A stretch of DNA of 64,000 bases from Bacteroidota bacterium (GCA_023428695.1 JAEYWY010000031.1:108761-172760); one strand, 5' to 3'; positions 36,527 to 45,043 are shown, counted from the stretch's first letter. Numbers and translations: made by a program. Notes: generated by a model not told the origin, from the letters alone.

Positions 36527-37783
36527 TCAATCTTCAAGGTCATACTGTTTGATCTTCCGGTATAGCGTGCGCTCGGAAATCCCCAAATCGCGTGCCGCAT
36601 ATTTGCGGCGGTTGTTGTTCTTGCGGAGCGCCCGGATAATCAGTTCCTTTTCCTTCTTTTCAATGGAAAGAGAATCATCTTCGGTTTCATGGGTAATGTC
36701 GTGAACATCCTCGACATTACTTTCCTGGACGGCGTCATTTTCAGGCAGATTCAAAATTCGCGTATCCTGATCGCTGACATTCTCCGCCTCGTGCAATCCC
36801 TCGAAAAGCCCCGGGTTTTCCTTGATCAGCTGGCCTGCCTTTCCAACGCCCGAATAGGTATCAAGGACAAGCTTCTTGAGTTCGTGCATGTCCTTTTTCA
36901 TATCAAACAGGACTTTGTAAAGAATATCGCGTTCGGAAGGTCCGTCCTTTTCGATTGTGCCCTTGTACAAAGCGGGAAGATTCGTTTCATGGGGGAGGTA
37001 ACGTCGCAGTTTTTCTCTGTCAATTTCCTTATCATCGGTGGAAAGAACCGAAATCTGTTCGACAAGATTCTTCAACTGCCTGATATTACCCGGAAAACGA
37101 TACTGAATCAATTCTTCCTTCGCGTCTTCCGTCAGGCTGATAGGCTTAACCTTATATTTTTCAGCGAAGTCGGTCGCGAATTTCCGGAACAATAATTCAA
37201 TGTCCTTGCCGCGCTCACGCAACGGTGGAACGTATATGGGTACCGTGCTAAGCCGGTAATACAGATCCTCCCTGAATTTACCATCCTCAACCTTACGCAT
37301 CAGGTTGACATTGGTAGCGGCGACAACACGCACGTCGGTTTTCTGAACCTTTGATGAACCAACTTTTATAAATTCACCGTTTTCCAAAACGCGCAACAGA
37401 CGCGCCTGTGTTCCCAACGGCATTTCGCCAATTTCGTCGAGGAAGATTGTACCGCCGTTGGTGACTTCGAAGTATCCTTTTCGTGCCTCGTGTGCTCCTG
37501 TGAACGATCCCTTTTCATGGCCAAACAATTCCGAGTCGATAGTCCCTTCCGGAATAGACCCGCAGTTGATGGCGATAAACTGCCCGTGTTTTCGCGGACT
37601 CAGGTGGTGAATAATTTTCGAGAATGATTCCTTTCCGCTTCCACTTTCACCCGTGATCAGCACCGACATATCGGTTGGCGCGACCTGAATGGCGACACTC
37701 ACGGCATTGTTCAGCAACGGCGAGTTGCCTATTATGCCAAAGCGAAGTTTTACATTTTGAATTTCGGATTCGGAAATAGCCAT
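36527..37783 (-). CDS. Sigma-54-interacting transcriptional activator (AAA+)
   Basis: The 418-residue protein is a bacterial enhancer-binding protein without a receiver domain. The AAA+ core has Walker A GESGSGKE (about 45-52), the sigma-54-contact loop GSFTGA (92-97), Walker B GGTIFLDEIGEM, the arginine region RLLRVLENGEFIKVG and the FPGNIRQLKNL sensor II. A linker of about 120 residues follows. The C-terminal Fis-type HTH is ELIIRALRKNNNRRKYAARD plus SERTLYRKIKQYDLED. Lacking a sensor domain, it may be controlled by level or protein partners. It sits 13 bases after the miaB stop. The gene order miaB / activator / lptE is common in Bacteroidota. Confidence 0.93.
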   Translation of the reverse strand: MAISESEIQNVKLRFGIIGNSPLLNNAVSVAIQVAPTDMSVLITGESGSGKESFSKIIHHLSPRKHGQFIAINCGSIPEGTIDSELFGHEKGSFTGAHEARKGYFEVTNGGTIFLDEIGEMPLGTQARLLRVLENGEFIKVGSSKVQKTDVRVVAATNVNLMRKVEDGKFREDLYYRLSTVPIYVPPLRERGKDIELLFRKFATDFAEKYKVKPISLTEDAKEELIQYRFPGNIRQLKNLVEQISVLSTDDKEIDREKLRRYLPHETNLPALYKGTIEKDGPSERDILYKVLFDMKKDMHELKKLVLDTYSGVGKAGQLIKENPGLFEGLHEAENVSDQDTRILNLPENDAVQESNVEDVHDITHETEDDSLSIEKKEKELIIRALRKNNNRRKYAARDLGISERTLYRKIKQYDLED

Positions 37784-37796
37784 TTTTTAACGTCGT

Positions 37797-39269
37797 TTAA
37801 ACAGTTTCGGGAAGGCTGGTCGTGCGCCCCATTAGTGTGGCCGCCGTGCAGTCTTCAACGCTCACGTTCACATAGTCGCCCTTACTGTAGCCCTCCCGTG
37901 GAAAAACAATTACTTTATTGGCACTGTTTCGCCCCTGGAGGAAATCTTCCGATCTTTTTGAGAAGCCCTCAACGAGGACTTTGAATACCTTCCCGACATC
38001 GCGCTTATTCCCTGCTAGAGAGTGCGCCGTCTGTTTTTGGATTATTTCGTTCAGCCTGCGCTTCTTTATATCGTCGGAAATATCATCCGCATATTTTTTG
38101 GCGGCAAGCGTTCCTGGTCGTTCAGAATAGTGGAACATGTAAGCGAAATCAAACTGCACGATATCCATCAGACTAAGCGTATCGCGGTGTTCATCTTCAG
38201 TCTCGGAACAAAATCCGGTGATCATATCAGAAGAAAGCCCGCAATCTTCGCCGAGAATTTCGCGGATGCGCGCGACCTTGTTCAAATACCACTCACGTGT
38301 GTATCCGCGATTCATAAGGTCAAGTATTCGGGAATTACCGCTTTGAACCGGGAGGTGGATGTACTTACAGATGTTATCGTAGCGTGCCATCACGGTTAGT
38401 ACATCGTCAGTAATGTCCTTTGGGTGCGATGTAGAAAAACGGACACGCAACAGCGGGTTCACCTGTGCAACCATTTCGAGCAGACCGGCAAAGTTAATTA
38501 CCTCAACAGGAGCGCCTTTCTCCAGGCGCGCCTTGTTATTCTCCCCGGGACTCCATTTGTAGGAGTCAACGTTCTGGCCAAGCAGTGTTACTTCCCTGAA
38601 TCCACGATCAAACAGATCCTGAGCTTCTTTTACGATCGTATGCGGGTCGCGGCTTCTTTCACGACCCCGTGTAAACGGAACGACGCAGAAGGTGCACATG
38701 TTATCGCAGCCGCGCATGATTGAAATAAACGCTGTGACTCCGTTTGAATTGAGGCGCACCGGGCTGATGTCAGCATACGTTTCTTCCCGCGAAAGGAATG
38801 TGTTCACGGCTTTACCGCCTTCGTCAACCTGGCCAATCAGTTTGGGTAAGTCGCGGTAGGCGTCGGGTCCCGCTACCAGGTCGACAATTTTCTCTTCTTC
38901 AAGGAGTTTGGACTTCAAACGTTCCGCCATGCAGCCGAGCATACCGACAAGCAGATGCGGTTTTTGGCGTTTCAGCCCATTAATGTGGGTCAGGCGGTTG
39001 CGAACGGTTTGTTCTGCTTTTTCGCGGATGGAGCACGTGTTCAAAAACACGACGTCCGCCAAAGCGATATCGGATGTGGTCTCAAATCCTTCTTTTTCAA
39101 GAATGGAGGCCACTATTTCGCTATCCGAGAAGTTCATCTGGCAGCCGTAGCTTTCAATATAGAGGCGCCGGGAGTACCCTAGTGGGTTGTCCCTGGAAAT
39201 ATGGACAGTTTCGCAGCTTTCCTGCTTTTCAGCCCCCAGAATATCAATATCACCAATCAAATTATCCAT
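37797..39269 (-). CDS. miaB: tRNA-2-methylthio-N6-dimethylallyladenosine synthase (MiaB)
   Basis: MiaB adds methylthio to i6A37 of tRNAs reading UNN codons. The 490-residue protein has all expected parts: three N-terminal cluster cysteines (YGCQMN Cys43, NTCSIRE Cys79, MLGCMAE Cys113) and the radical-SAM CxxxCxxC motif GCDNMCTFC (Cys188, 192, 195). RGRERSRDP, SSDMITGFCSETE and a TRAM-like C-terminal domain (about 430-485) follow. It is the first gene of a run to secG. Confidence 0.97.
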   Translation of the reverse strand: MDNLIGDIDILGAEKQESCETVHISRDNPLGYSRRLYIESYGCQMNFSDSEIVASILEKEGFETTSDIALADVVFLNTCSIREKAEQTVRNRLTHINGLKRQKPHLLVGMLGCMAERLKSKLLEEEKIVDLVAGPDAYRDLPKLIGQVDEGGKAVNTFLSREETYADISPVRLNSNGVTAFISIMRGCDNMCTFCVVPFTRGRERSRDPHTIVKEAQDLFDRGFREVTLLGQNVDSYKWSPGENNKARLEKGAPVEVINFAGLLEMVAQVNPLLRVRFSTSHPKDITDDVLTVMARYDNICKYIHLPVQSGNSRILDLMNRGYTREWYLNKVARIREILGEDCGLSSDMITGFCSETEDEHRDTLSLMDIVQFDFAYMFHYSERPGTLAAKKYADDISDDIKKRRLNEIIQKQTAHSLAGNKRDVGKVFKVLVEGFSKRSEDFLQGRNSANKVIVFPREGYSKGDYVNVSVEDCTAATLMGRTTSLPETV

Positions 39270-39406
39270 CTAGGCCTGTTTTGAGTCGCAAAAATAAGAG
39301 AAATGGCCCTGATCCGTGACATCTTGTCAGCCTTTGTTGAATAAAAAAGCGAAAATCATTTCAGGATGTTCCCGCCGGACTTATATTTTCCGCAAAAGCA
39401 TTGAAT

Positions 39407-39916
39407 ATGGCATTGATAAAGGCAGTACGTGGAATAGCTCCAAAGCTGGGGGAGAATTGCTTCCTGGCAGACAACGCGACCGTTGTCGGGGAGGTGGTAT
39501 TGGGTGACAACTGCACGGTGTGGTTTAACGCCGTGGTGCGGGGGGATGTCCATTCAATCACAATTGGCAACAACACCAACATCCAGGATGGCGCAGTCAT
39601 CCATTGTACCTATCAGAAGGCAAAGACTGTGATTGGAAATAATGTATCGGTCGCGCATAACGCGATTGTCCATGGATGTACGATTGGCGACAACGTGCTC
39701 ATTGGAATGGGTGCGATCGTAATGGACAATGCAGTAGTCGGAGACAATAGCGTTATTGCCGCAGGTGCCGTTGTACTTGCCGGGACTATCGTCGAACCCG
39801 GAAGCATTTATGCGGGTATGCCGGCGAAGAAGGTCAAGGAAATCACCGACGAAATGAAAGAAGTGATTATCAGGACCGCTCGAAATTACCCGATGTACGC
39901 CGAGTGGTTTAAATAG
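39407..39916 (+). CDS. Gamma-carbonic-anhydrase-family protein
   Basis: The 169-residue protein is a left-handed parallel beta-helix of hexapeptide repeats (VVGEVVLGDNCTVWFNAVVRGD, GNNTNIQDGAVIHCT, VSVAHNAIVHGCTIGDNVLI). Three histidines and the RxxD pair of the gamma-CA/YrdA family are visible. Members bind zinc and many have weak carbonic anhydrase or ferripyochelin-binding-like roles. The frame has a TTG at 39401, but the ATG at 39407 (MALIKAV) is preferred. Confidence 0.93.
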   Translation: MALIKAVRGIAPKLGENCFLADNATVVGEVVLGDNCTVWFNAVVRGDVHSITIGNNTNIQDGAVIHCTYQKAKTVIGNNVSVAHNAIVHGCTIGDNVLIGMGAIVMDNAVVGDNSVIAAGAVVLAGTIVEPGSIYAGMPAKKVKEITDEMKEVIIRTARNYPMYAEWFK

Positions 39917-39951
39917 TAAGGACCAGGTCGGTTGTTTAATTATTTCCCGCC

Positions 39952-39971
39952 ATTCGGAAAATTGTCCGAAT
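39952..39971. repeat. Short inverted repeat between two plus-strand genes
   Basis: ATTCGGA (39952-39958) and TCCGAAT (39965-39971) form a 7-base inverted repeat with a 6-base spacer (AAATTG). It could be a weak terminator of the upstream gene or an operator for the next. No T run follows, so terminator activity is doubtful. Confidence 0.35.
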
Positions 39972-40008
39972 AAGTTTGAATATTCAGAGCCTATTCTTAA
40001 ACTCGTAT

Positions 40009-40572
40009 ATGCAGGATTACAAAAATGATGGCTTCGACCCAAAGGTAATTGAAGAGTACCGTGAGCGAATTGCTGCAGGCGGAAAATCGTACCTGTTGGA
40101 CGACTCTGACGAAAACTCGGATGAGTATGCTCATTTCTATTTTGTCGGACTTCACGAAGGCAAGGAAGTCGTTTACGATGCCGTGATATACACGCTTCGT
40201 CTCCAGCATGAAAGTGAGATGTATGAAATCGCAGAGCACAGGGCAGCCCAACATTTTCCGCAATACAAAAAGATTTCTTACGACGAAGACGAAAACGGCA
40301 ACATGGAGGCCCTCGACCCGCTTGAGGAAGAGATCGGCTTATTTATGGCGGAGGTAATCATGGAATTAGAGGAAGAGGAGGCCGTAAAGGTGAAGGAACA
40401 CGTTGATCTTGACTCTAATTCCGAATTTGGCATCAGCCTGGACATTGGTTTACACAGGGAAAAAATCACCACCCGCGATATCGAAAAGTTCGTCCGCGAT
40501 TTCAACGAGGATACCATCGAACTGGATGAAACCCTGTATTCTTTCCAGATTCAGGACGAAGAAATTGAATAG
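40009..40572 (+). CDS. Conserved acidic protein of unknown function
   Basis: The start at 40009 (MQDYKNDGFDPKVIEEYRER) gives 187 residues. It is strongly acidic, with LLDDSDENSDEYAHFYFVGL and YDAVIYTLRLQHESEMYEIA. The C-terminal FVRDFNEDTIELDETLYSFQ follows a long glutamate-rich helix (EVIMELEEEEAVKVKEH). There is no signal peptide or membrane helix, so it is probably cytoplasmic. I do not recognise a family. The longer frame to 39976 begins with TTG and is not chosen. OmpH/Skp follows after 88 bases. Confidence 0.75.
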   Translation: MQDYKNDGFDPKVIEEYRERIAAGGKSYLLDDSDENSDEYAHFYFVGLHEGKEVVYDAVIYTLRLQHESEMYEIAEHRAAQHFPQYKKISYDEDENGNMEALDPLEEEIGLFMAEVIMELEEEEAVKVKEHVDLDSNSEFGISLDIGLHREKITTRDIEKFVRDFNEDTIELDETLYSFQIQDEEIE

Positions 40573-40629
40573 ACTGGCCCCGACTGACAGAATTCCGGCG
40601 GGAGGCTGTCGGGATTTCTTGAACCCTGC

Positions 40630-40637
40630 TATATTTG
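40630..40637 (+). promoter_or_regulatory. -7 element upstream of ompH/skp
   Basis: TATATTTG matches TAnnTTTG and lies 23 bases before the start codon. No good TTTG box is found at the usual 19-20 base distance. Confidence 0.4.
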
Positions 40638-40660
40638 CGCCCTAATCGAACTTTTTAAGA

Positions 40661-41284
40661 ATGAAGAATTTGTCCCTGGTCCTGAACATTGTATTGCTGG
40701 TGGCAGTCGGTGTATTGTATTATTTGCATTTCTCTGGTCCCAAGCAAACTGCCGAACCGCTCGCAGAGCGAGAAGCCGCTGGCGATTTACAAATCGCGTA
40801 TATCGACACAGATACCGTGCTGAAGTATTATGACTATCTGAAAGCATCGAAGGACGAGCTTGAGAAAAAAACGAAGAAAATGGAGCAGGATCTGCGCAAC
40901 AGGGCGCAGGGGCTTCAAAACGAAATTACCGCATACCAACGCAATGTTAACAACATGACCCTCGGGCAGGTTAAAGCGGTCGAAGAGGACCTGGCCAAAA
41001 AGCAGCAGAACTTTCAGATGTACCAGCAAAGCCTCTCTCAGCAGGTAATGCAGGAGGAAGCAAAACTGCAACAGGAACTGTACGACCGCATCACAGCGTT
41101 CCTCGACAAGTATGGCAAGGAGAAGGGTCTGCAGGTTGTTTTGAAATACGACCAGTCAAGTGATGTGCTGCACGTGAGTGATAAGCTTGACATCTCACAG
41201 GACGTGATCAAAGGCCTGAATGACGAATACAAAATCGAAAAGGGCGGCACAAAAACCGATTCAACAGCGGTGAAAAAGCCATAA
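40661..41284 (+). CDS. OmpH/Skp-family periplasmic chaperone-like protein
   Basis: The 207-residue product has an N-terminal membrane anchor or uncleaved signal (NLSLVLNIVLLVAVGVLYYL). The OmpH fold follows: LQIAYIDTDTVLKYYDYLKA, then a long alpha-helical arm (about 70-150, with EKKTKKMEQDLRNRAQGLQN) and a final strand region (QVVLKYDQSSDVLHVSD). Skp/OmpH proteins hold unfolded outer membrane proteins in the periplasm. Here the N-terminal helix looks uncleaved, so it may stay membrane-bound. It is followed by a terminator. Confidence 0.9.
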   Translation: MKNLSLVLNIVLLVAVGVLYYLHFSGPKQTAEPLAEREAAGDLQIAYIDTDTVLKYYDYLKASKDELEKKTKKMEQDLRNRAQGLQNEITAYQRNVNNMTLGQVKAVEEDLAKKQQNFQMYQQSLSQQVMQEEAKLQQELYDRITAFLDKYGKEKGLQVVLKYDQSSDVLHVSDKLDISQDVIKGLNDEYKIEKGGTKTDSTAVKKP

Positions 41285-41315
41285 ACCTTACGTTGCTTAA
41301 CCTTATCGCATAACG

Positions 41316-41346
41316 AACCGGCCCACAAAAGCCGGTTTTTGTTTTT
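41316..41346 (+). terminator. Rho-independent terminator after ompH/skp
   Basis: AACCGGC (41316-41322) pairs with GCCGGTT (41331-41337) around an 8-base loop, followed by TTTGTTTTT. It lies 31 bases after the ompH stop and just before the -7 element of the next gene. Confidence 0.85.
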
Positions 41347-41353
41347 ATATTTG
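41346..41353 (+). promoter_or_regulatory. -7 element directly before the start codon of the NTT-HEAT gene
   Basis: TATATTTG (41346-41353) matches TAnnTTTG. The ATG of the next gene begins 6 bases later (41359), about where transcription should start. A leaderless mRNA would result. The -33 region (near 41323-41326) is not a good match. Confidence 0.5.
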
Positions 41354-41358
41354 GTTCC

Positions 41359-44300
41359 ATGGTGTCACGTTTCATCAAATCCCTGTCAGCACGCAGCCAG
41401 GAACAGAATCAGATCGTGCTGATGTTGTGTACCGGGTTCTTCATGGGCGTTTTTATTGCTACCTATCAGGTTACAGCAGACTCGATGTTCCTCAACCGGA
41501 TGGGAGACCAACTCGACAAGGCGTTCCTCACCGCCGGGGGGCTGGGGATGTTTTCAACAGCAATCTTTTCCTTCTTTCAGAATCGGGTCAACTTCACTTC
41601 CGTTGCGCGTTTCACAATCCTTCTGATCCTCGGCTTTACACTCTCGGCGTACTGGCTGCTCACGTACGGCGACCCTGAACTTCATGATGAATTTATTTTT
41701 GCATTGTATGCGATGAGCGGGCCGATGACCGCAGTGCTCTTGCTGAGCTTCTGGGGTATCTTTGGCCGCCTTTTTAACTTTCGTCAATCCAAAAGGATCA
41801 TAGGCTGGATTGATACCGGTCAATTGATCGCTGCTATCTTGGCGACACTGGTAGCGATACCGTTGACAAACCGCGTTATCGGCAATACCGCAAATTACCT
41901 CCTTGTTTGTGCGATCAGTATTGCCATAGTAGCCATTCTGCTCTTTGTGATCGCATCCTCCTTTACGCTCGCCAAGAACGATCCCCGGGAATTCGGAATC
42001 GTGGTCCGAAAGCAGACAAGCTGGCGCCGACTATTACGTGATCCTTATGTGATGCTGCTGTCACTATTCCTGCTGGTGTCGATGGTGATCTATGTGCTCA
42101 GCCAGTATTCCTTCCAGCACCTGGTAAAGGAACAGTATCCGGATGAAAGAGATCTGACCAACTTCAACTCATTCTTTACCGGCGCAGTTTACGGCATAAG
42201 TCTGATCATGCAGACATTCATCAATCACAGAATCATAAATAACTATGGTCTGCGGGTTACACTGTTCATGCTGCCCGTCATTGTCGCTGTGTTCTCCATT
42301 GGTTCAATACTTACGGGTGGAATTTTTGGATTTGACAAACAAATGGCTCCGACAGGATTTATCTATTTCTTCCTGTTCGTATCACTGAACCGTTTGCTAA
42401 ACTGGTCGCTTCGCGATTCTGTAGAGAACCCGGTATTCAAGTTGTTTTTTATTCCGCTCGAAAACCGGCTCAGGTTTAACATTCAATCCAAAATAGAAGG
42501 AGTGGTTAATGAAACCGCGAGGTTTGTAGCGGGCTGTCTGATTTTTGGGCTGGCATTTCTGCCGTTCTTTAACCTGATTCACGTCTCCATTGTGATTGTG
42601 ATTCTCGCCGGTTTGTATTTCGTCGTTGTCAACAAAATGTACAGCGGTTACCGGAACAAGATTCGGCTGAAACTCGAAAGCGCCGATGTGCAACAGGAGA
42701 AACTTGAAAAAGGATTCACCAGAATTACGAATAAACTTGAGGACCAGTTAACATATCCGGACGCAACAAAAGCGGTTTTCTCCTTTAAGTTGCTTGAAAA
42801 GATTAATGCGACCCGCGTTCCCACCTGGCTCAATACACTCCTGAAAAACAACGACGAGGCTACGCGATATTATGCGAACGAAAAGGTAAACGAATTGAAG
42901 GGGCTTTCTGTTTCCGACCGGTATGTCATTCGCGTCAATCGCGAGCACGGGCCGGTCAATGGAAAGACTGTTCTAAGTTCTGTGGATCTCATGCAGATGC
43001 TTGAAAACGGCGGGGAAATTTCCAAGTCGCGGATCCGTTACCTGGCCCGTTCATCAGACCCCGAGGAACGTCACTATGCGGCAGAGTTGCTTCAGCATAC
43101 ATCCATGGATGAAAATACATCCTTCCTGCTCGAACTGTTAAACGACAGCGATCCGGCGGTCAGGAGCACAGCGCTTAATACGGCGGTGAAGAAGATTACG
43201 CCGGAGGTTATCAATGCGGTGATTGAGAATCTCAATAAACCATTGTTCAGCAACCAGGCGATGAACACGTTACTGCGCATGGGACAGGATACGCTGACAA
43301 ACCTCGACGCAGCGTTCTACCGCAGCGGCCAGTCGACCAATACCAAACTGAAGCTGGTACAGGTTATCGGCCGGATTGGCGGCCAAAGGGCGCGCGAAAT
43401 CCTGTGGAACAAAATGGATTACCCCAACAAGGTCGTCGTGTCGCAAGTGCTGCTATCACTGGGTGAGTGCGGTTTCAAAGCAGGGGTCTCACAGATCACG
43501 CGTATTAAATACGCGATCGAATCCGATATCGCGGACATCAGCTGGAACCTTAGTGCCCTTCACGAAGTAGGGGATGAGGGTTTTGCAGCGGACATCAAAA
43601 AATCCCTTCGTGATGAAATCCAGCATGACATCGAACACATCTACATGCTGCTTACAATGTTGTATGATACGCGTTCGATTCAGCTCGTGAAAGAAAATAT
43701 CGACAGTGGCACGACCGAAGGCATCACGTATGCAATTGAATTGTTGGACGTGTTCCTTTCTGATCAATTGAAGCAACGCGTAATACCGCTGCTGGATGAC
43801 CTGACCGACAGTGAGCGCATCAACCGTCTGGAATATTTTTATCCGCGGATCAAGCTGGATTCCCGGCTTGTGCTGAAGTTTCTGATAAATCGGGATTTCA
43901 CGCAATCCAACCGCTGGACGAAAGCCTGTGTTCTCTTTCAGATCGGATTGCTCCGAATCGATGATTTTAAACTTGACCTGATTGCCCAGCTATTCAACCC
44001 GGATCCGCTACTTTCCGAGGTGGCGGCGTGGGCGCTATTCCAGGTAAGCTCGCACGAATATCAATCAAATGTCAACCGGCTTGGTGAGGCCAGGAAGCGT
44101 GAACTTGATCATTTGATTCTCGAATCACGGAAGATGATGCGTTTCGAAAAGGTATTGTTCTTCCAGAAAATTGATGTATTCCGGGAAGTCTCAGGAGTAA
44201 CCCTGGCGGCCCTGGCAGAGATCAGTGAAGAGATCAGAATTTCGGAAGGCGGTGTAGTAACACTTGACGAAAAGGGCAACAACCATTTCTTCGTACTCGT

Positions 44301-44517
44301 AAATGGAATTGTAGATTACTACAACAAAGGGGAGGTGGTTCGTCAATTCAATGCAGGCCAGTTCATTGGCGAAATGCCAGGGCTTCCCAATTTCTTAAAT
44401 ACAAACCTCCTGATCGCGCGGTCGGACGCCACTGTGATCCGATTCCGCAAGGATCAGTTTTACGAGTTGCTGTCGGACAATGTACAGCTGGCCGACAAGG
44501 TATTGGAATCGATATAA
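41359..44517 (+). CDS. NTT-like transporter fused to HEAT repeats and a cyclic-nucleotide-binding-like domain
   Basis: This 1052-residue protein has three parts. Residues ~15-440 form about twelve membrane helices (LMLCTGFFMGVFIATYQVTA, SKRIIGWIDTGQLIAAILAT) resembling the ATP/ADP translocase (NTT) family. Residues ~480-880 are HEAT/armadillo-like helical repeats (DPEERHYAAELLQHTS, SDPAVRSTALNTAVKK, GQRAREILWNKMDYPNKVVV). Residues ~925-1045 are a cyclic-nucleotide-binding fold (NHFFVLVNGIVDYYNKGEVV, NAGQFIGEMPGLPNFL). The usual phosphate-binding Arg after the GE motif is not evident (LNTNLLIA). Similar fusions are known in free-living bacteria, and substrate and energy coupling are unclear. 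It may start leaderless. A small membrane protein follows after 5 bases. Confidence 0.86.
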   Translation: MVSRFIKSLSARSQEQNQIVLMLCTGFFMGVFIATYQVTADSMFLNRMGDQLDKAFLTAGGLGMFSTAIFSFFQNRVNFTSVARFTILLILGFTLSAYWLLTYGDPELHDEFIFALYAMSGPMTAVLLLSFWGIFGRLFNFRQSKRIIGWIDTGQLIAAILATLVAIPLTNRVIGNTANYLLVCAISIAIVAILLFVIASSFTLAKNDPREFGIVVRKQTSWRRLLRDPYVMLLSLFLLVSMVIYVLSQYSFQHLVKEQYPDERDLTNFNSFFTGAVYGISLIMQTFINHRIINNYGLRVTLFMLPVIVAVFSIGSILTGGIFGFDKQMAPTGFIYFFLFVSLNRLLNWSLRDSVENPVFKLFFIPLENRLRFNIQSKIEGVVNETARFVAGCLIFGLAFLPFFNLIHVSIVIVILAGLYFVVVNKMYSGYRNKIRLKLESADVQQEKLEKGFTRITNKLEDQLTYPDATKAVFSFKLLEKINATRVPTWLNTLLKNNDEATRYYANEKVNELKGLSVSDRYVIRVNREHGPVNGKTVLSSVDLMQMLENGGEISKSRIRYLARSSDPEERHYAAELLQHTSMDENTSFLLELLNDSDPAVRSTALNTAVKKITPEVINAVIENLNKPLFSNQAMNTLLRMGQDTLTNLDAAFYRSGQSTNTKLKLVQVIGRIGGQRAREILWNKMDYPNKVVVSQVLLSLGECGFKAGVSQITRIKYAIESDIADISWNLSALHEVGDEGFAADIKKSLRDEIQHDIEHIYMLLTMLYDTRSIQLVKENIDSGTTEGITYAIELLDVFLSDQLKQRVIPLLDDLTDSERINRLEYFYPRIKLDSRLVLKFLINRDFTQSNRWTKACVLFQIGLLRIDDFKLDLIAQLFNPDPLLSEVAAWALFQVSSHEYQSNVNRLGEARKRELDHLILESRKMMRFEKVLFFQKIDVFREVSGVTLAALAEISEEIRISEGGVVTLDEKGNNHFFVLVNGIVDYYNKGEVVRQFNAGQFIGEMPGLPNFLNTNLLIARSDATVIRFRKDQFYELLSDNVQLADKVLESI

Positions 44518-44522
44518 GACAA

Positions 44523-44741
44523 ATGATGAGCAAAGGGAAGCGGATGTTCATGTACGTTGCCGCGGTTTTTCTGATCCTGCTGTTGTACGCAAGCTACGAT
44601 ATCGGCACAAGGACAACTTTCCCCGGCCGAAAAGGCCATTTGAGAAACGACCTGGAGAACCGGTTCCAATCTGACCAGCCGTCAGACAGTGGTTCAACCG
44701 ACTCGATTTCGGCCGACTCCACCAATCGGGTGGTCCACTAG
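44523..44741 (+). CDS. Small membrane protein of unknown function
   Basis: The 72-residue protein begins MMSKGKRMFMYVAAVFLILL and has one membrane helix (about 9-27). A Ser/Asp/Thr-rich tail follows (SDQPSDSGSTDSISADST). It lies 5 bases after the NTT-like gene, suggesting cotranscription. It is too short for family recognition. A role as a small partner of the NTT-like protein is inference. Confidence 0.6.
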   Translation: MMSKGKRMFMYVAAVFLILLLYASYDIGTRTTFPGRKGHLRNDLENRFQSDQPSDSGSTDSISADSTNRVVH

Positions 44742-44773
44742 GTCAAAAAAAGTAAGGAAAATTGCCGCAAACG

Positions 44774-44804
44774 GTTGTTTTAAGAAATCTTTATTTTATA
44801 TTTG
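44774..44804 (+). promoter_or_regulatory. Promoter of small-RNA candidate A
   Basis: GTTG (44774-44777) is followed after exactly 19 bases by TATATTTG (44797-44804), matching the Bacteroidota -33/-7 layout. The conserved transcript-like block begins 6 bases downstream, which fits a start near 44810. Confidence 0.6.
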
Positions 44805-44809
44805 GAACA

Positions 44810-44874
44810 GATTAAAGCCAACTATAGACATGACAATCCCCCTTAGTCGAGCACTTCGGGGGATTTTCATTTTT
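44810..44874 (+). ncRNA. Small-RNA candidate A
   Basis: About 65 bases. It opens with the 20-base block GATTAAAGCCAACTATAGAC, which is identical in copy B. An 8-base stem AATCCCCC (44835-44842) pairs with GGGGGATT (44858-44865) around a 15-base loop and is followed by TTCATTTTT. It is preceded by its own promoter at the right distance and contains no useful open frame. The function is unknown. A transcribed regulatory RNA with a terminator hairpin is the best reading, while a repeat element is the alternative. Confidence 0.5.
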
Positions 44875-44941
44875 ATCGGATGTTAGTCAACCCTCAAAAT
44901 AAACGATTCAACCGTAGTCGCATTCGTTAAACGACACCTTG

Positions 44942-44972
44942 TTTGTGGTTAGAAGGGGGTGGAGTACCTTAG
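44942..44972 (+). promoter_or_regulatory. Promoter of small-RNA candidate B
   Basis: TTTG (44942-44945), a 19-base spacer and TACCTTAG (44965-44972; two bases off the -7 consensus) precede the conserved block by 6 bases. The layout is the same as upstream of copy A. Confidence 0.5.
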
Positions 44973-44978
44973 CATTAA

Positions 44979-45043
44979 GATTAAAGCCAACTATAGACAG
45001 TGATCATCCCCCGGGATCAAGGATTCCGGGGGATTTTCATTTT
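44979..45043 (+). ncRNA. Small-RNA candidate B
   Basis: About 65 bases. It shares the 20-base opening block and the closing GGGGGATTTTCATTTT with copy A. Its stem is one pair longer: ATCCCCCGG (45006-45014) with CCGGGGGAT (45026-45034) and an 11-base loop of different sequence. The loop and inner pairs vary while the stem and flanks are kept, as expected of a functional RNA. The tail is less T-rich than in A. Confidence 0.5.

Noticed and set aside
40579..40613. CCCGAC ... GTCGGG inverted repeat as a terminator after 40572
   Set aside because: The arms are short, the loop is over 20 bases and the T run is weak.
44810..45043. CRISPR-like array, because two repeats flank a spacer
   Set aside because: There are only two copies, each with its own promoter and hairpin, and there are no Cas genes.
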